A stretch of DNA of 64,000 nucleotides. Source: Mimachlamys varia. Taxonomy: Eukaryota > Mollusca > Bivalvia > Pectinida > Pectinidae. The position numbers were made by a program, and so were the translations under genes. The notes beneath the pieces are model-generated. The model did no database searches, was not told where the DNA came from, and worked only from the letters and a program-made list of their open reading frames with translations. This document shows, one piece after another, positions 43,901-57,191 of this stretch. The stretch lies in assembly GCA_947623455.1 (NCBI GenBank), contig OX392543.1, positions 19,466,757 to 19,530,756 on the forward strand. The letters are read 5' to 3'. Every line of letters begins with the position of its first letter. Positions within the stretch are counted from its first letter, which is position 1.

Positions 43901-44045
43901 GTCCCAGCATCACTGAAGAGTCCTCGGAGGACGAAACAACTGTATGATGCAGCTTTGACTCATTTTTCTGCACACTGTAATTATTACTAAATTTAAAACC
44001 TGCAGCATACATTGTACATATATACATGTGTGCGTTACGTCATAT
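43901..44045 (+). repeat. Hammerhead-bearing dispersed repeat, copy D
   Basis: Matches copies A-C from just before the ribozyme through CTGCACACTGTA, TTAAAACCTGCAGCATAC and GTGTGCGTTACGTCA. The part upstream of the ribozyme found in copies B and C is missing, so the copy begins almost at ribozyme stem I. Confidence 0.8.
43907..43950 (+). ncRNA. Hammerhead ribozyme (type I, intact core)
   Basis: All invariant core positions are present. Stem I pairs GCATCA (43907-43912) with TGATGC (43945-43950), six Watson-Crick pairs. The conserved box is CTGAAGA (43913-43919, fitting CUGANGA). Stem II is GTCCTCGGAGGAC (43920-43932) with the required G10.1-C11.1 pair. GAAA is at 43933-43936. A very short stem III pairs ACA with TGT around a two-base loop, and the cleavage triplet is GTA, so cleavage is predicted after A43944. 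Short stem III type I hammerheads are known from Penelope-like retroelements and retrozymes. Because stem III is only three pairs, activity may need a dimeric RNA. Confidence 0.87.
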
Positions 44046-44357
44046 ATACGTCTCTGATAATGATTCATGATATAGTAACAACCATTGTCCATCGTGGTCA
44101 GTTTATTGCTCGGAGGGCATGAAGGTAGTTTGATAATTAAAAAGACTTTTTTGTGACAAAATTGTTAATACGTTTTCTCAGGGACGTACATATACATACG
44201 TCCCTGGTTTTCTCCGTTATCGTGTGACATTCTTAACAAAATTAAAGCTCTGCATTAAAACGGGCACATGCTGCAGGGGAGGTAACAGCGATAGGTATAT
44301 GTTCCATGCTGTTCTAGTAATCGTACCAACTCCCTGGTAATATTTGTAATCGTTTAA

Positions 44358-44741
44358 AGGCCCAATATACGTAACTTCAGGAAACTTTTCGTCAATCTGA
44401 AAAATTCTGAAAAAAATCCAGTTGATAACCATGCAAAAATAAACCTAAAACGAAGTAAACCTCAGCGGTAACTAACAAGAAACTCCTGACGGAAAAATCC
44501 AAAGAATTGAAAATAATTCAGGTGGGGCCCACTTCCATAACAAACCGCAAGTAGAAGATAGTCAAAATGGTCGCATGTTTACAAATACCGAGTTTCAACT
44601 GCTGCCGTACCGGTTACCGAGTAAGAAGTCTTTTTGAATATTGCTGAATTCAGTTAATCTTAACTAAATCTATAAAAAATGATAAATTATTAAGCTTGAT
44701 TTTCGCATCAAGTTTTGCCGAAAATTAAATATATTGGGCCT
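44358..44741 (+). mobile_element. TTAA-flanked MITE family T1, copy A (384 bp)
   Basis: Ends AGGCCCAATATACGTAACTT and ATATATTGGGCCT are inverted repeats, bracketed by TTAA (44354-44357, 44742-44745). Copies B and C at 55203-55591 and 57192-57572 share the ends and body. TTAA duplication fits piggyBac or Kolobok; no transposase is encoded. Confidence 0.9.
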
Positions 44742-44749
44742 TTAAACGA

Positions 44750-47050
44750 AACGTATCCTTCATAAGGCGTGTTCATTGAATCCTGTCAAATACTGATTTT
44801 TTTTTAACAAAAACACAATTTAATATGATGATGATACACTTTTAACCGAGAGCTTTTGTAATAATTTTGTTCGCATTTTACGGCGACTCCGATACAATCA
44901 ATGTTGCAATGATATGTATTTAAGCGTTTCTTTTCTCCAATTCGTAAATTCCCGCCATTTGAACACGTACCTTGATGATCAGGGTCTTTATTGCGTTCGC
45001 TTTGAAAATAGCACTGCAGCGTGTTTGTGACATGGATGATGCGTACTTGGAAACAAACATGGCTACTGTTTTGGAAGATTTTGTGTATCCATAGATAAAA
45101 AAGCAACAAGGAAACGTAAGTAGCTTCTCGGCTAGTTGACAAAACATACAACGTATTGACAAATATCGTCTATATAAGCCTCCATTACATACTGTATATA
45201 TCTAAACGGTTAAACGCCATTTAAGTAGGTCATAGTTCAGTGTAGTTTGAGACTTTATCAGTTGGCGTTCGTCCATGCCTTCCTACATTTTTATATTCAG
45301 TCGGTTATTTCTGTTATCAAATGCTGTTGTTTTGCTTGTTTGCCAAGTTCTTTGACCCGGACATATATAGATAAACACATTCACCATTACAACCATCTTT
45401 AGGTTACTTGATATATCAAGTTGCAAATTTGAGAATTAGAACTTACTAATTATTGAGTATAAAATTAACCCAAATTTGCTACATGTATGTCTCTTGTTTG
45501 TATAAATTCACAAAAATAATCAGAAATGTAGAATACTAGGCTATAGATGATATCTCTGAGAAAGCTTATATTTATTACAGATTTCAATAAGGACTTTGAT
45601 AAGCTGAGCTACAAGTAACATATTTTTGTATGAACTTTAATAGTGTCTATGGAATTATAATGGAAAAGCATTGTCCTCAGATGATTATCATATCGATGAC
45701 ATTAAATAGCTGTTGAGGATTGGACTGTTTTGAAATTTATATTCAGAGTCTTTACTGAAAGACTGACAACACCATTATGTACTTGAGTGTAACGTCACAC
45801 ACAAAAGTCTACTCCCAGCAAAGATAATTCAATAATTAAGATATATTTACACCTGCACTGTAGCTACATGTATTTTGGAGATAAATTTGATAATGGCTTT
45901 CCCCCGTGGGAAGCCCGAGTTTCCTCTAGCCCTAACATCAGACTTAAACATAATTGTGACAGATAGATGTCTGGTGTACACCGGGCCAGCTTATGTGCAT
46001 TCTTTCTTTATGAAAACATGGAATTATCCTATAGTGCTTGGTGGCTGAAATTTTTGAAGTGCTGACAACAAAAAATGACTATGACAACACATACGTGCCT
46101 TACACATATCGATAAATGGACAAACCTGTTCAGATTATCACCCACAGCTCCTTATTTCTGTCAGTACAGCTAGTCCTCGGTTTTCCCACCTGGGCGGTCT
46201 CCATGTTTTTACCTCATAAGTAAGCCACAGGGTGACTAATTAACAAACCATAATTATCAGTCTTGAAAACAAGCTACTTTATATTTACTCGCTTAGAAGA
46301 TTTCAGGACCGCGTCTTTTAGTTAATTAGTCACTCCCCTGATACTGTTTGTTTCCTATCAACAAATTCCATCTTACTTAATGTGCTCTAGCTCCATTTGA
46401 GATATGCAGGTGCCGGGCCAGAGGAAAATTTGGCTATACCATGTGGGAAACATCAAGTTCTCTCTGACACAAGGGATAGATAACTATTACATGTATATCT
46501 CCCATCTGTCATCATTATAGGCCCCATTACTACAGGGTTTTCCCTGACACACAAAAACCTGCATTTTGACTCCTAAAATTGTCAAAGGACTCCCAAAATT
46601 TATGAAGTTTTACTATATATCATTTGTGATGGGAGTCCCGTGACTCCTAAATTTATTAAATTTGAGGGTCCCAGGGACATTACTATAGCAGAGAATCGGA
46701 ACATGTTAAAGAGGCCAAATTTTTCTGGTCACTATTAAATTAGACTTGATGAATGGGATATACTCATAAGATCATAGAAATGGTGCGTGGATCACCTTAG
46801 TTACATGTATACCCTAGTACTGTAGCTATCAAACCTCCCGCAGTTACCTACATGTAGCTGTTAACCCTTTCTCATTAGTAGGAGAACTTTTACATAGAAT
46901 TCAACATTCCTCCTCAAGGTGGAGAACCCATTTCTTTTACATACCTGTCAACCCTCCCTAAATTGCTACATGTATGTATAGATGTCAACCCTTTCTTAGT
47001 TACATAGCTGTCAACGTTTAAATTAGTTACGAAGATGTCAACCCTTCATT
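44750..47050. other. No well-supported gene
   Basis: A minus-strand open segment with a GTACGTG donor near 44970 was noted but rejected. The rest is AT-rich with short frames. Confidence 0.4.
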
Positions 47051-47054
47051 TTTT

Positions 47055-47160
47055 TCTGGGTTATTTAACTCCCGCTTTCCTCCACCTCCAAAACCTGGCA
47101 CGTCAAATGACCCTGGCTGTTAATAGGACATACGTAAGTCGTAAAACAAAATAAACCAAG
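47055..47160 (+). repeat. 3' part of the SINE family seen at 37480-37890
   Basis: CTTTCCTCCACCTCCAAAAC, CAAATGACCCTGGCTGTTAA and a AAACAAAATAAACCAAGCC tail match the minus strand of the 37-kb copy; the tRNA-like head is missing. Confidence 0.65.
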
Positions 47161-47309
47161 CCAAACCTAAAATAAATATGTTTCAAAACATCTCCTTCTC
47201 ATCAGTATTGGTTCCATTGAAATTTCATTAATCGTTTGCTTACTTTTGTCTTTTATTGTAAAACATACTGATGACCACTTCTTTTTTGTTTTTTAAGTAA
47301 AAATTGAAA

Positions 47310-47434
47310 ATGAGTGCAGATGTACTTGGCTACCCAGCCAGGCCTGCCAGCCGTGTGGGAATGTACCAGGCTGACGCCCTCCACAGGCCAGCCACCCACA
47401 GCTCCTCCGAGAGCAGTCATGTAAAACGTCCAAG
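47310..47434 (+). CDS. Probable first coding exon of a plus-strand gene
   Basis: A 125-bp GC-richer segment starting at ATG 47310, preceded by a polypyrimidine tract and acceptor (TTTTTTAAG, exon from 47298) and ended by a consensus GTAGGT donor at 47435. It encodes 41 residues (MSADVLGYPARPASRVGMYQ, then a His/Ser-rich stretch ending VKRP) plus two bases of the next codon. No domain is recognised. The next exon was not found, so the first intron exceeds 16.5 kb if the call is right. The peptide looks like an unstructured N-terminus of a regulatory protein, which is inference. Confidence 0.55.
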
Positions 47435-48582
47435 GTAGGTAACTCATACTGTACTATAGAGAGCTGGAAGATTTTACCGGCATACCACAGAATAAAGTTG
47501 TAGATGGTATTACTATGTACTGTGGTTTTAGACTTCAAAGATAGTCTCTTGTGATGTACTGAATTGTGTTAGAGCTAGCGCTGGGTACCACAACAACATG
47601 GTACCCATGCATGCAGCTCTAATGCAATTTATATTTTCAATTCTAGGGATCTAAGACTCTCATCTGTAGCAATTTAATCACATCAGTATAAATTCTTCCC
47701 TTACATGATGTGTGTTTTAACCCATTTCGGTACAGCATATATTTATAGACATGTTTGTACAGAGCCACTGTTCTTCAACCAAACGAAAAAGGTATACTAT
47801 CAAATATATGTATACATATACAGTGTATGTACATAGAATTTTAAGATGAGAATATGACTTAAGGAAACTAACTGTCCAAGATGTGAATACTTTTTATAGT
47901 TTGTCAAAATTTTGGAAATGATCAGTAATATAAACCAGGTCTGTGTTTATTTGCTTTAGTTATCAGTGAAATCGTTGTTTCTTCTAGGTGTTCTAGCTAT
48001 GTTGTTGTGAAATGTACATTTGTACAAAAGTAGCAAGTAGTTATTAAATTTCTCACCTGTATTGTTTATTTATACATAGTCTGGTCATTGACCCAACTAT
48101 ATAGAAACTTTATCAATTGTATAGATGCGTTTTAGAGTTTAACAGACTTCTAAATGCTATGAAACTACGTCATTATATTTCATCATTATAACAGAGATAA
48201 AAGTTTTCAAAATTGCCCATCCTTTTACTGTAAAAAAACAAGTAGATGTGTCAGTATTACACAAATTCCCAAGCTGACAACCAACGAGAAGTCCAAGCAC
48301 ATTTTTGTACTTTTAAAGAAAAAGTTTTCCAATGTTGGATGTTCATTAGCTTAAAAAAAAGTAAAAGGCCAGATTAACTTAGAAAAAGGGATATGACTGG
48401 AACATCACCAAATCATAATTTAAAATTTACATTAATCTTTTCATCATATAACTACAAACAAATTTACAGATCAGTATCCTTATTTGATAAAAACTAAACA
48501 AGCGGAAATGAAATTATGACAGACAAGGGAAACATGATATGTGCATGACTCGGCCATTTCACAGTGGGGGCATATATAATAC

Positions 48583-48764
48583 CAGTGATCAATCATCTAT
48601 GTGCTAGTCCTGAGTCCAGTATTCATAAAATTATGAAAGATCGACTCAAAGATATTCTTGAAATACTTCTATTAAGTATTGTGGGAGTCTGCATGCAAGG
48701 ACCTATAGTTTTTGGCAATATTTACAAAAAGGACCCATGAAAATAAATTGTAAATTGATTGCTG
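48583..48764 (+). mobile_element. CAGTGATCAAT MITE, copy 3 (182 bp)
   Basis: Inverted ends CAGTGATCAAT / ATTGATTGCTG with TAATAC on both sides (48577-48582, 48765-48770). Slightly longer than copy 1 because of a small internal insertion. Confidence 0.85.
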
Positions 48765-49565
48765 TAATACAATAATAGCCTAGGTTTTCTTCACTGATAT
48801 GATATTTGTGACGGTTCATCTTCTTCGAAGGTAATATTCTTGCTATTATTTTGAATACATATCTACATCTATAATAATGTCCATTATGAAATTTTGAACA
48901 TTATCAAATCATACCCGTTAATTTAACCCTCCCTCATTACGAGGGAGACTCCCTCATTTTTACCATATTTTACCAATCTCCCTCGAAGTCTCCCTCATTT
49001 AACGGTAAGTCCAATCTCACACAAACTCAAAATCTACATCCTGTGGTCAAATGATATTGATTGATATCCTAGTTAATGTAGGGTGTGTGTTAATATAATG
49101 ACCATAACAGGTGTGTCTGGATCAATGAATACTTTTTGAAGTTGTTTTGTCATAATACATACCCGGTAAAAAGGGGGAAACAAATTGAATAATGCCGTTT
49201 TAGATGTATTTCCCACACTTTCTCCCACCTTGGAAATGTTGAATGAGGTAGATTTCCCTCATTGGAGGTTTCAGAGGTTAACACCTATGTCAAATTATAT
49301 ACAGCTGCAGGAGTAATTGATATAAATTTGTCAATAGGCAAGGGAGGTAACTCAAACAGCCTTGTTGACAGTGTAACAACATTTGTTTTCTCAAAAATAT
49401 TGGGTTTGTTTGCACAATCCTCAAAATTTTTTATCAAAGTTGGAAATTTTTTAATAGTGCTTAAATCTCTTTGATATTTGTCTTTGGTTTCCTATACAAT
49501 GAATCGATATACATTGTATCATGTCCTCAACATGATAATTAGTAATCATTAGGATTTACTTTGAT

Positions 49566-49620
49566 CCTATTTTTTATGTTATGGAAGTACATTGTATAAC
49601 CCCATAACATAAAAAATAGA
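49566..49620. repeat. Short inverted repeat, 19-bp arms
   Basis: CCTATTTTTTATGTTATGG is mirrored by CCATAACATAAAAAATAGA-type sequence after a spacer of about 17 bp. Confidence 0.75.
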
Positions 49621-50036
49621 TTCAAGTTAATACTTATAATTTAATCTATACCCTGTGAAAATTAACTTTATTGATGGACTCTTTTCTCTTAAAAATTATT
49701 CCACTGCGGTATCACTATCAGCCAATCAAAAGCAACGTTTGAACAGTGACATCATTTTTTAAGTTATAGTCTGATTTTTTTTAATTTTTTAAGCCAATGA
49801 AAATGCTTGTTTCGGACAAGATTCAATTATTGTATTATAACACCTGGACCAATGCACAAGATTTGGGACTGGAACAATTGAAATAGAGATGGAGAAATTC
49901 AGTAATGTTGCAGTTTTTAAAGGGTAGGCAGAGTTTATCTTTGATCAAATGAAAGTTTTTGAGAGCTGATCATTGCAGAATTTTATGTCTGTTACATATT
50001 ACTGTAGTTATAAGCGCAGTCATGTCCTTTTAAGTG

Positions 50037-50250
50037 CAACCCCATACCAAAATTTGCTAACAAGAAGCACATGAGCAGCACATGAAGAACTCACATGAGA
50101 ACTAACATCATTTTCTCATGTGCATTTTAACATGCAAATGAGGCTGAAAGCTCACGTAAAAAAAACTCATATGAGGAAAAACGCTCATGTGAAGAAAAAG
50201 CTCATGTGAGCAGAATGCTAACGTGAAAAAAACCCACATGTGCAATATTC
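50037..50250 (+). repeat. CATGTGAG-rich dispersed repeat, copy 1
   Basis: Multiple CTCATGTGAG/CACATGAG words spaced 15-25 bp apart, beginning ACCCCATACC. The inverted copy is at 50895-51155. Confidence 0.75.
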
Positions 50251-50894
50251 AAAATAAACGGCCCCTGGCCCTCAGTATATTTGAAAATTTCAATACATTT
50301 TCATCTGATTACGGTAAGACTGTTCCATTGATTAAATAACAGATTAGATGTACTTGTCATTAAAGGTTAGCTGAACCCTAAACAGCTTTAACTCATAGAG
50401 CTGAAATATATATATATGTATAGTTGTACGTGCCATTTCTGTTAGACTTTCAATCACTCTTTGCAATTGAAGGTCAAGATTTCGGAAAGTCTTAATTTAA
50501 CATACTGATTTATAATATTGATCTTGTTTCATAAACATTGTAATTATTATTACTTACCTTGCTAATACATGTACATGTAGAGTTGCAATTGCAGTACACT
50601 ATAGCTATACCAAGGTTCTGTCAGTCAAATTCCTTCAGAACATATATTGCATTTTTAAATATTGGAATTATAAACTCATAGTTTGTAATCTGTGCTAATA
50701 TGTGGAAATTGATTTTCATATTCATGCAAAACAAAAAACATTACCTTATCAATCATATGTATACAGTAAAAGTATCATGTGATATCACAGCTATCCATAA
50801 ATACCATTTAATCCTGGAGCCATGTGCAATGCAACAGCCTTGTGTCAGCCATTTTGCCAGATTAAAAAATGGCAGTTAAAGTTTGAGAGGGAAG

Positions 50895-51155
50895 TGGCAG
50901 ATAAGTGGATGTAGGAATAGCTCAGGTGAGCAGAGATTTCCTAACATGAGCTTATGTAAGAATATATTTCCTCATGTGAGGAAAATTTTCACATGTGCAA
51001 TTGAGGTGAGGAATTTCCTTGCTAACGTGAACTACCCTAAAGCTCATGTGCTTAACTTAATTTGCATACATTTCTAATATGTTTCTCATGTTCTGCTCAT
51101 GAGCTACTCATGAGTTTCTCATGTGCAAAGGTTAGGTTTTTTCTGTATGGAACCC
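50895..51155 (-). repeat. CATGTGAG-rich dispersed repeat, copy 2
   Basis: Read on the minus strand it starts GGGGTTCCATAC and then repeats CACATGAG and CTCATGAG words as in 50037-50250. Confidence 0.75.
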
Positions 51156-54100
51156 CACCTTTTTACATGTATGCAAAGAAGATGCTACACTTGTACCTGA
51201 TGAGTGTGCTAATTTAACCCTATAGAAACATTCCTGACCTCACAAAAAACGCCAAATGTGATCTTCAATCTATTGACAAAGACTCTGTTCCAGAAAAAAA
51301 TAAAATACACTTCATAACAGGGCAGCTCTTGAATGGTAACACATACATGCCTAAACAGAGTTGTTTCCCTTGTTTCTACTCTTTGCCTTTTATTTGTTTT
51401 GTCCAGAAGTAGCCCTCCAGTGGGGAAACTGGAAACAAGTAACACAATTACATTAAGTCTCACAGTTACGTTATATTACGTCACACTTTGCCTTCATCAG
51501 TTATTTCCAGAATGTTTAAAGTACCAGTTAACCAGAATATCTTTCAGCTGATGTCTGTACTTGTATTTAATTATCACTGTCGTTGCTTGAGAAGCTAGGG
51601 TTTTTTATTCTTTACTTGCCGACTTTAAATTATGGAAATGTTATTTCTTTCTGAACCAGTACATAAACGATTCTCGATAAATATCAGGGATTAAATAAAG
51701 CTACGTTTTTTTAAGGCTTTGCGTTTTCATATTATTGAAGGTTTCAAATATTAATGGGCCTATAATTAACTTGTCCCTGTACTGTATATGATTTTATTGA
51801 TGTATAAGTGCACCCTTTTGTGTTTTTGTTAATGCACAGAGCACTTAATTATTACCTCAAATACAATATTTTAAAATTTTTTAGAGATACCAGTTCTATC
51901 CTGTTTACACACATAATTTGTGAGGATATTTTCTTCTCTATGCATGTTAAGTCTCTATAAATTCTCGAAAAGCATGTCCTTCAAATGATTTATCTTTAGC
52001 TGTTACCTCGGACATCAAATAAAATAAATCAAAAGCATTAACTTTGGGTACATTAAATTATTAAATCTGTAGACAGCCTTCGAGATATGGACTACTTTCT
52101 CTGAAAACAAGTGATTTGAAAAAAAAAATATCAAAAGTGTTTTTCACAGTTAACACCATTTCAAATTCTTGATGTAAAAGTCAATTTACCTATATTTTAC
52201 ATGTGTGTACTAATCATATTACTGTATTAGGATCAACAAATTCCGAGTGATATATAATACCTATACGTACCTGTATGTGTAGACAGATCGTATTTGAGTC
52301 TACTTGTGAATTATAATGTAAATAACATTACTAAACAGTAGACTTAAACGGATTTTAAATATTATTTATTTGTGCCATGCCGAGAATATATAATATTATT
52401 GAACATAAATCTGAGATTATATAAATTTTTATCAATATGTTGCTTTAAAATAAAATGACTGGAATAAATGACAGAACATATGAGGGACCGGGCACATTTA
52501 TTGCACCTATACGAACCTGATGGAGCGATTCCTTTAAATCATGGCTTTATACTGAACAGTTGGCATACTTTTACTTCAAAGGACTAAATGTTTATATTGA
52601 ATTGGTCAATAAAGGTAAGCTATTGAAGTGTACAAAGCTCAGTGTCAATATAATCGCACTATTTATATAAGGGCGATACTCTTATATACATATAGAAAAT
52701 TCATGTGGAGTGTCTGTAGTCACTCCTTGGGCTCCATTACGCTAGAAATTTTAGACAGCCACCATGTGGGATATGAACTACTTTCAGTATAGGCTTCATT
52801 AGCAATATGAATGCCAACTAGAAAAAGGTAAATTCAATGAAACACACTAGCATTTCATGTTGGATTTGCCTATGTCCAGTTGGCATTCATACATCCCATA
52901 AAAGCCAACTGAAAGCAGTTGAATACTTCTGTTTACCATCTTTGGAATCTATTAATTTCATAAAAAATCTGAGTGAATGGCATCATATTTTTCAGATTGG
53001 TTCAAATAATGTATGTGTCATATATTATTGTTTAATGAATAGATAATACTCATGACATCATAACATAAACAAACAATCCATGTCATTCATATTTGATATG
53101 AATGCCAACAGAATTTGGTAGGGGCATTCAAAGATATAAATTATACCTGTCTTCATGCATGATTTATTAGAGGTGGCAAACATGTGATTATTGGTCCTGA
53201 AATGGTTGGATGTTTCCTTTTGTGTTAGAGAAATTCATTGGATCACCATCAATGTACTTGATAATCAGTTTCCATGAATTTCATATCCATGCAGTTTAAA
53301 AAAAATGTATATTTGTTATAAGACAGACATATATACAGTGTATATAATTAATATATATACAGTATATATATCATCAAGCTGATAATTCATTACTAGTATA
53401 AATATCTCATTTTTCTTACGCATAACATTTACCGGTATGCTGAAAAATGAAACAGGAATTCATGCAGTAATCTTAATATTTAGGATTTATCTCAAAATTA
53501 TGATATATTAAATATCAGTCGTAGTGTAGTTTGTAAATTCACAAACATTTCAGCATAATTTCAGAAGGTTACTATTTATAAAATTATTTTGTAAAACTGA
53601 CTATACTTTGAATTTAAGAATAAAGCAAAGGAATCTAGGTGAGTGTACAAGTCTATCAGATATATTTATGACTAGTTGATAACAACATTCTGTTGAATTT
53701 AAATTCTAACCCGAGTACATTAGCAAGCTTTAGTGCCATACATATGTACCACGGTATGTACTTTTAAAAGCAGCGCTATACTTAAGCTAAATTATAATAT
53801 GCCATGGAGGTATACTACCTGCCTATAAGGAACTTAGGAATTTCTAGTGGCCCCAGGATGAGTGGAACCAATATAATTCTTAAAGTGATATTTTGAAGGA
53901 CTGTAGATGTAGATAACTTCGTTGATCTTGTTTGGAATACCTTGGATTTTAATTATACCAACTTGTATCTGAATAAAGCTGCAGCAAGATCGTTAATGAA
54001 CAGGTTTGAAAATGAAGCATTGAAGGGAATGAATTTTCAAATTGAATTTCATTGAATCCTAATTATGTTTTATGTAATGAAAGTTGTATAAATTTCAATA

Positions 54101-55202
54101 AATATTCTTTGAAAATCGACAGAAAAAGAGAAGATAGTAATTCTTTGGATAGTTCTAATTATTTAGTCAAATTAACATCAGTTATTATATAATAGTTACA
54201 ATTAAAGTGAATGAATTCCTGTTTTTAAACTTATAAATGATAACAAAATCTTACTTACAAGTTCGGGAAAGTCCGACTTTATATAAGGTATTTAAACTGA
54301 TCTGAAGGTAATTATAAAATTGATTTGATTAACTTTTCTTTTGAATTTTTTTTTTACAGTCAAACCTCGATTAATCAAACTTTGATGATTCAAATTTCAA
54401 ATATAGAATAGGAAACGGAATTTTTTTTTTTTCAAAAAATGCAGTTTCCGATAATATCTAAAGGAGGTGCCTCATTCACTGCTAATAGAAAGTTTCTATT
54501 GGAGAATCAATAATTGACACATGTATTTCCCAAGTATCAGTAAAATATATGTGGCTGATGTTTTTTATAAATGGTAAAGAGTAATCCCAATTCATGTAAA
54601 AACTGTCTATGATTTTGGCATTCATCAGACAAACAGCATTATCGAGTACTACAGAAAAACCGAGTAACCTGACATTTTTTTTGGCAGGGAAGTACCTGTA
54701 TACTTCAAACTTGACACTTTTCATTCGCTCCGATCATTTACATTACAACTATTCCAGCATTTTCAACAAATGATGTACAACATTTTCTCCTCAAGGAAAA
54801 GAATTACCTAGGCATATGAATATCTTTTGGTGCAAAGGCCAAGCTTTCAAATCCGTCAGTGGCATTTTACCAGTATAGTGTGACAACAAAGTGCTTAAAT
54901 GATTCATTTGAATTCAGGAGAAGCAAATGGGCTTTCAGCGAGATCTGTTTGATTATCAAACAAGGTGTATGTGATAGTTGACTGGATTTCATTTTGAACT
55001 TGTGCTTGACGATGTGGATGCAGCTATCAGTGTTTTTCTGAGTTTCAAGTGGGATAACAGATCAATATGACAGAACATAAAATGTGAAGGCTTTATTTAT
55101 GTGTCCTCTTTCAAAATGTATCAACTCTACACATTTAGTGATAACCGGTAAGTAGAAATTAACTCATCCTTCTGCCATAGATAATATAACCATGGACTTT
55201 AA

Positions 55203-55591
55203 AGGCCCAATATACGTAACTTTCAGCAAAACTTGGAGCGAAAATCAAGCCTAACAACTTTTTATATTGATATATTTAGTTAAGATTAACTGATATCACA
55301 GCAATATTCAAGATGAATTCTTACGCGGTTACCGGTACAGCAGCATTTGAAACATGCTATTTGTAAACACGTGTCCATTTCGAACCGTCTTCTACCTTCA
55401 GTTTGTTGTATAAGTGAGCCCCACCTGAATTATTTTCAATTCTTTATATTTTTCTTGTCAAGAGTTTCTTGTTAGTTACCGCTCAGGTTTACTTTGTTTT
55501 AGGCTTATTTTTGCATGGTTATCAACTGGATTTTTTTTTCAGAATTTTTCAGAATCACGAAAATTTCCCTGAAGTCACGTATATTGGGACT
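55203..55591 (-). mobile_element. TTAA-flanked MITE family T1, copy B (389 bp)
   Basis: Inverted relative to copies A and C. TTAA at 55199-55202 and 55592-55595. The ends have drifted slightly (TTGGGACT for TTGGGCCT). Confidence 0.9.
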
Positions 55592-55619
55592 TTAATATAT
55601 AGATAGCATATATATTTAA

Positions 55620-55702
55620 CTCATTCACCCCTAAAGTTTTATAATGAACTTTTCTAATATTTGATTTGGAAGAGTTCAAATGTGTTTTCAGGGGTGAATG
55701 AT
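55620..55702. mobile_element. 83-bp TTAA-flanked foldback MITE (family T2)
   Basis: CTCATTCACCCCTAAAG is mirrored by TTTTCAGGGGTGAATGAT. TTAA is at 55616-55619 and 55703-55706. Degenerate relatives lie at 14517, 36290, 36630 and 63040. Confidence 0.75.
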
Positions 55703-57191
55703 TTAAGATCCATGCCCTACCACAGAGCTGTTTTTCTCATATAGAGTTATCTCCCCTCAACATCCATCTTGTTACCTTAAGGTAAATCCGCAGCACATTT
55801 CGGCTCAATGCTGAGTGACTGGTGACCTGCAGGTACACTATACTTCAATGACCCAATGGCAGAACAATCTGATGTACTTGGTTTGAATCTCGATCTGACT
55901 TTGTAGAAAATTTTATTCTCAGAACAACTTTTTGAGTGCTGATTTTTTTGTTGATTTCGATTTCATTCCCAGTTAAAATGTATATGCTGTCTTAAATGCT
56001 CCTTATACAATATCCTTTTTGTTTTGAAAATTGATTATTCCCAAACTCAGAAGCGAAGCTTATTAAAGTATCATGCCCAGGGAAAATTAGTTTGGAATGC
56101 ATATTATAAGTTGCATTTGTAATTGGCAGTGCAAATGATGCAAGAGAGTCAGATAAGTTGTTACAGCTAGTCTAAGTAATATACAACATACCGGTAATAC
56201 CTAAAACATACATTTTTCTTTTATGTATGCAATAATGTTTTTTTTATCAGGAAGCTACTTTATATTTAATATACAGAATAACTAGAATTTCAATGGTTTC
56301 AGATATTTTTATGATTTAAAAGTCATAATTAATCTGAAAAAACAGTTTAGAAAATGAAAATTCAAAACATTTTCTCACACATTTTAACTGGGACAAATTG
56401 CAGCTTGTTTATTTTAACTGAATACAGACTGGTGTTGGTGCATGATGACTCTCTATAGATTTTCTGTGATTGCTCATTCTTCTTGCTAAATGTAAATCTT
56501 GATAGGTTTTTAAAAAGGGGGTGAAAAGTATCTTTGTTACTACAAAAACTTAAATATGTTCAATTTTTAAAATTTTTTTCCAAGGGTTTTAAATTTGCTT
56601 AATTCACGAATGCATCAAAATTTAACCTAAAATCTAAAATCAAACCCTAGCAATGATTTTCAGGCATAAAGTCACCAAATTTTACACTCAGGAAATAAAA
56701 TTCAACAACTTACTGAGTGTCATCAACTATCAAGAACTACCAGGTATGCTGTAGTTCCCAAGATGACCATGCATGTTGCCAAATGTTTCCATTTCAATTG
56801 AATACTTAGGAAATCCATGTTTAACTAAACTAGTACACACAAAATGTCCTTTATTAAACAACTCAATACTGCGAACAACATTCATGAACATTTGCAAGTC
56901 AAAAGAGATTTTATAAATGGATATTACATGTAACTTTCTAGCAAGTTATTGATTTGATGCAGGTCACGTTAATTCTTCTTCATGTGTTGTGGATCCCGGA
57001 GCAGTCTGATCTAATTCATACCGTAGATTGATCCGATAATGTTCACAATAATATTAATCAATGGATTAAAGATAGAATTCACTTTCATTTTGGGGTTGAT
57101 GTCTAGGTTCATAAATACCATGCAGAAGGTGAAGTTGGAATATGTTGTAAGATCGATTTGTTATTCAAATTGGTTTTTACACCAGGTTTAA

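Noticed and set aside
44971..45060. Minus-strand candidate exon ending ATCATCAAG before a GTACGTG donor
   Set aside because: The acceptor is weak, the frame is short, no partner exon was found, and there is no recognisable peptide.
54355..54670. Possible Tigger-like element starting TACAGTCAAACCTCGATTAA
   Set aside because: The left end is suggestive but no convincing matching right end with TA duplication was found.
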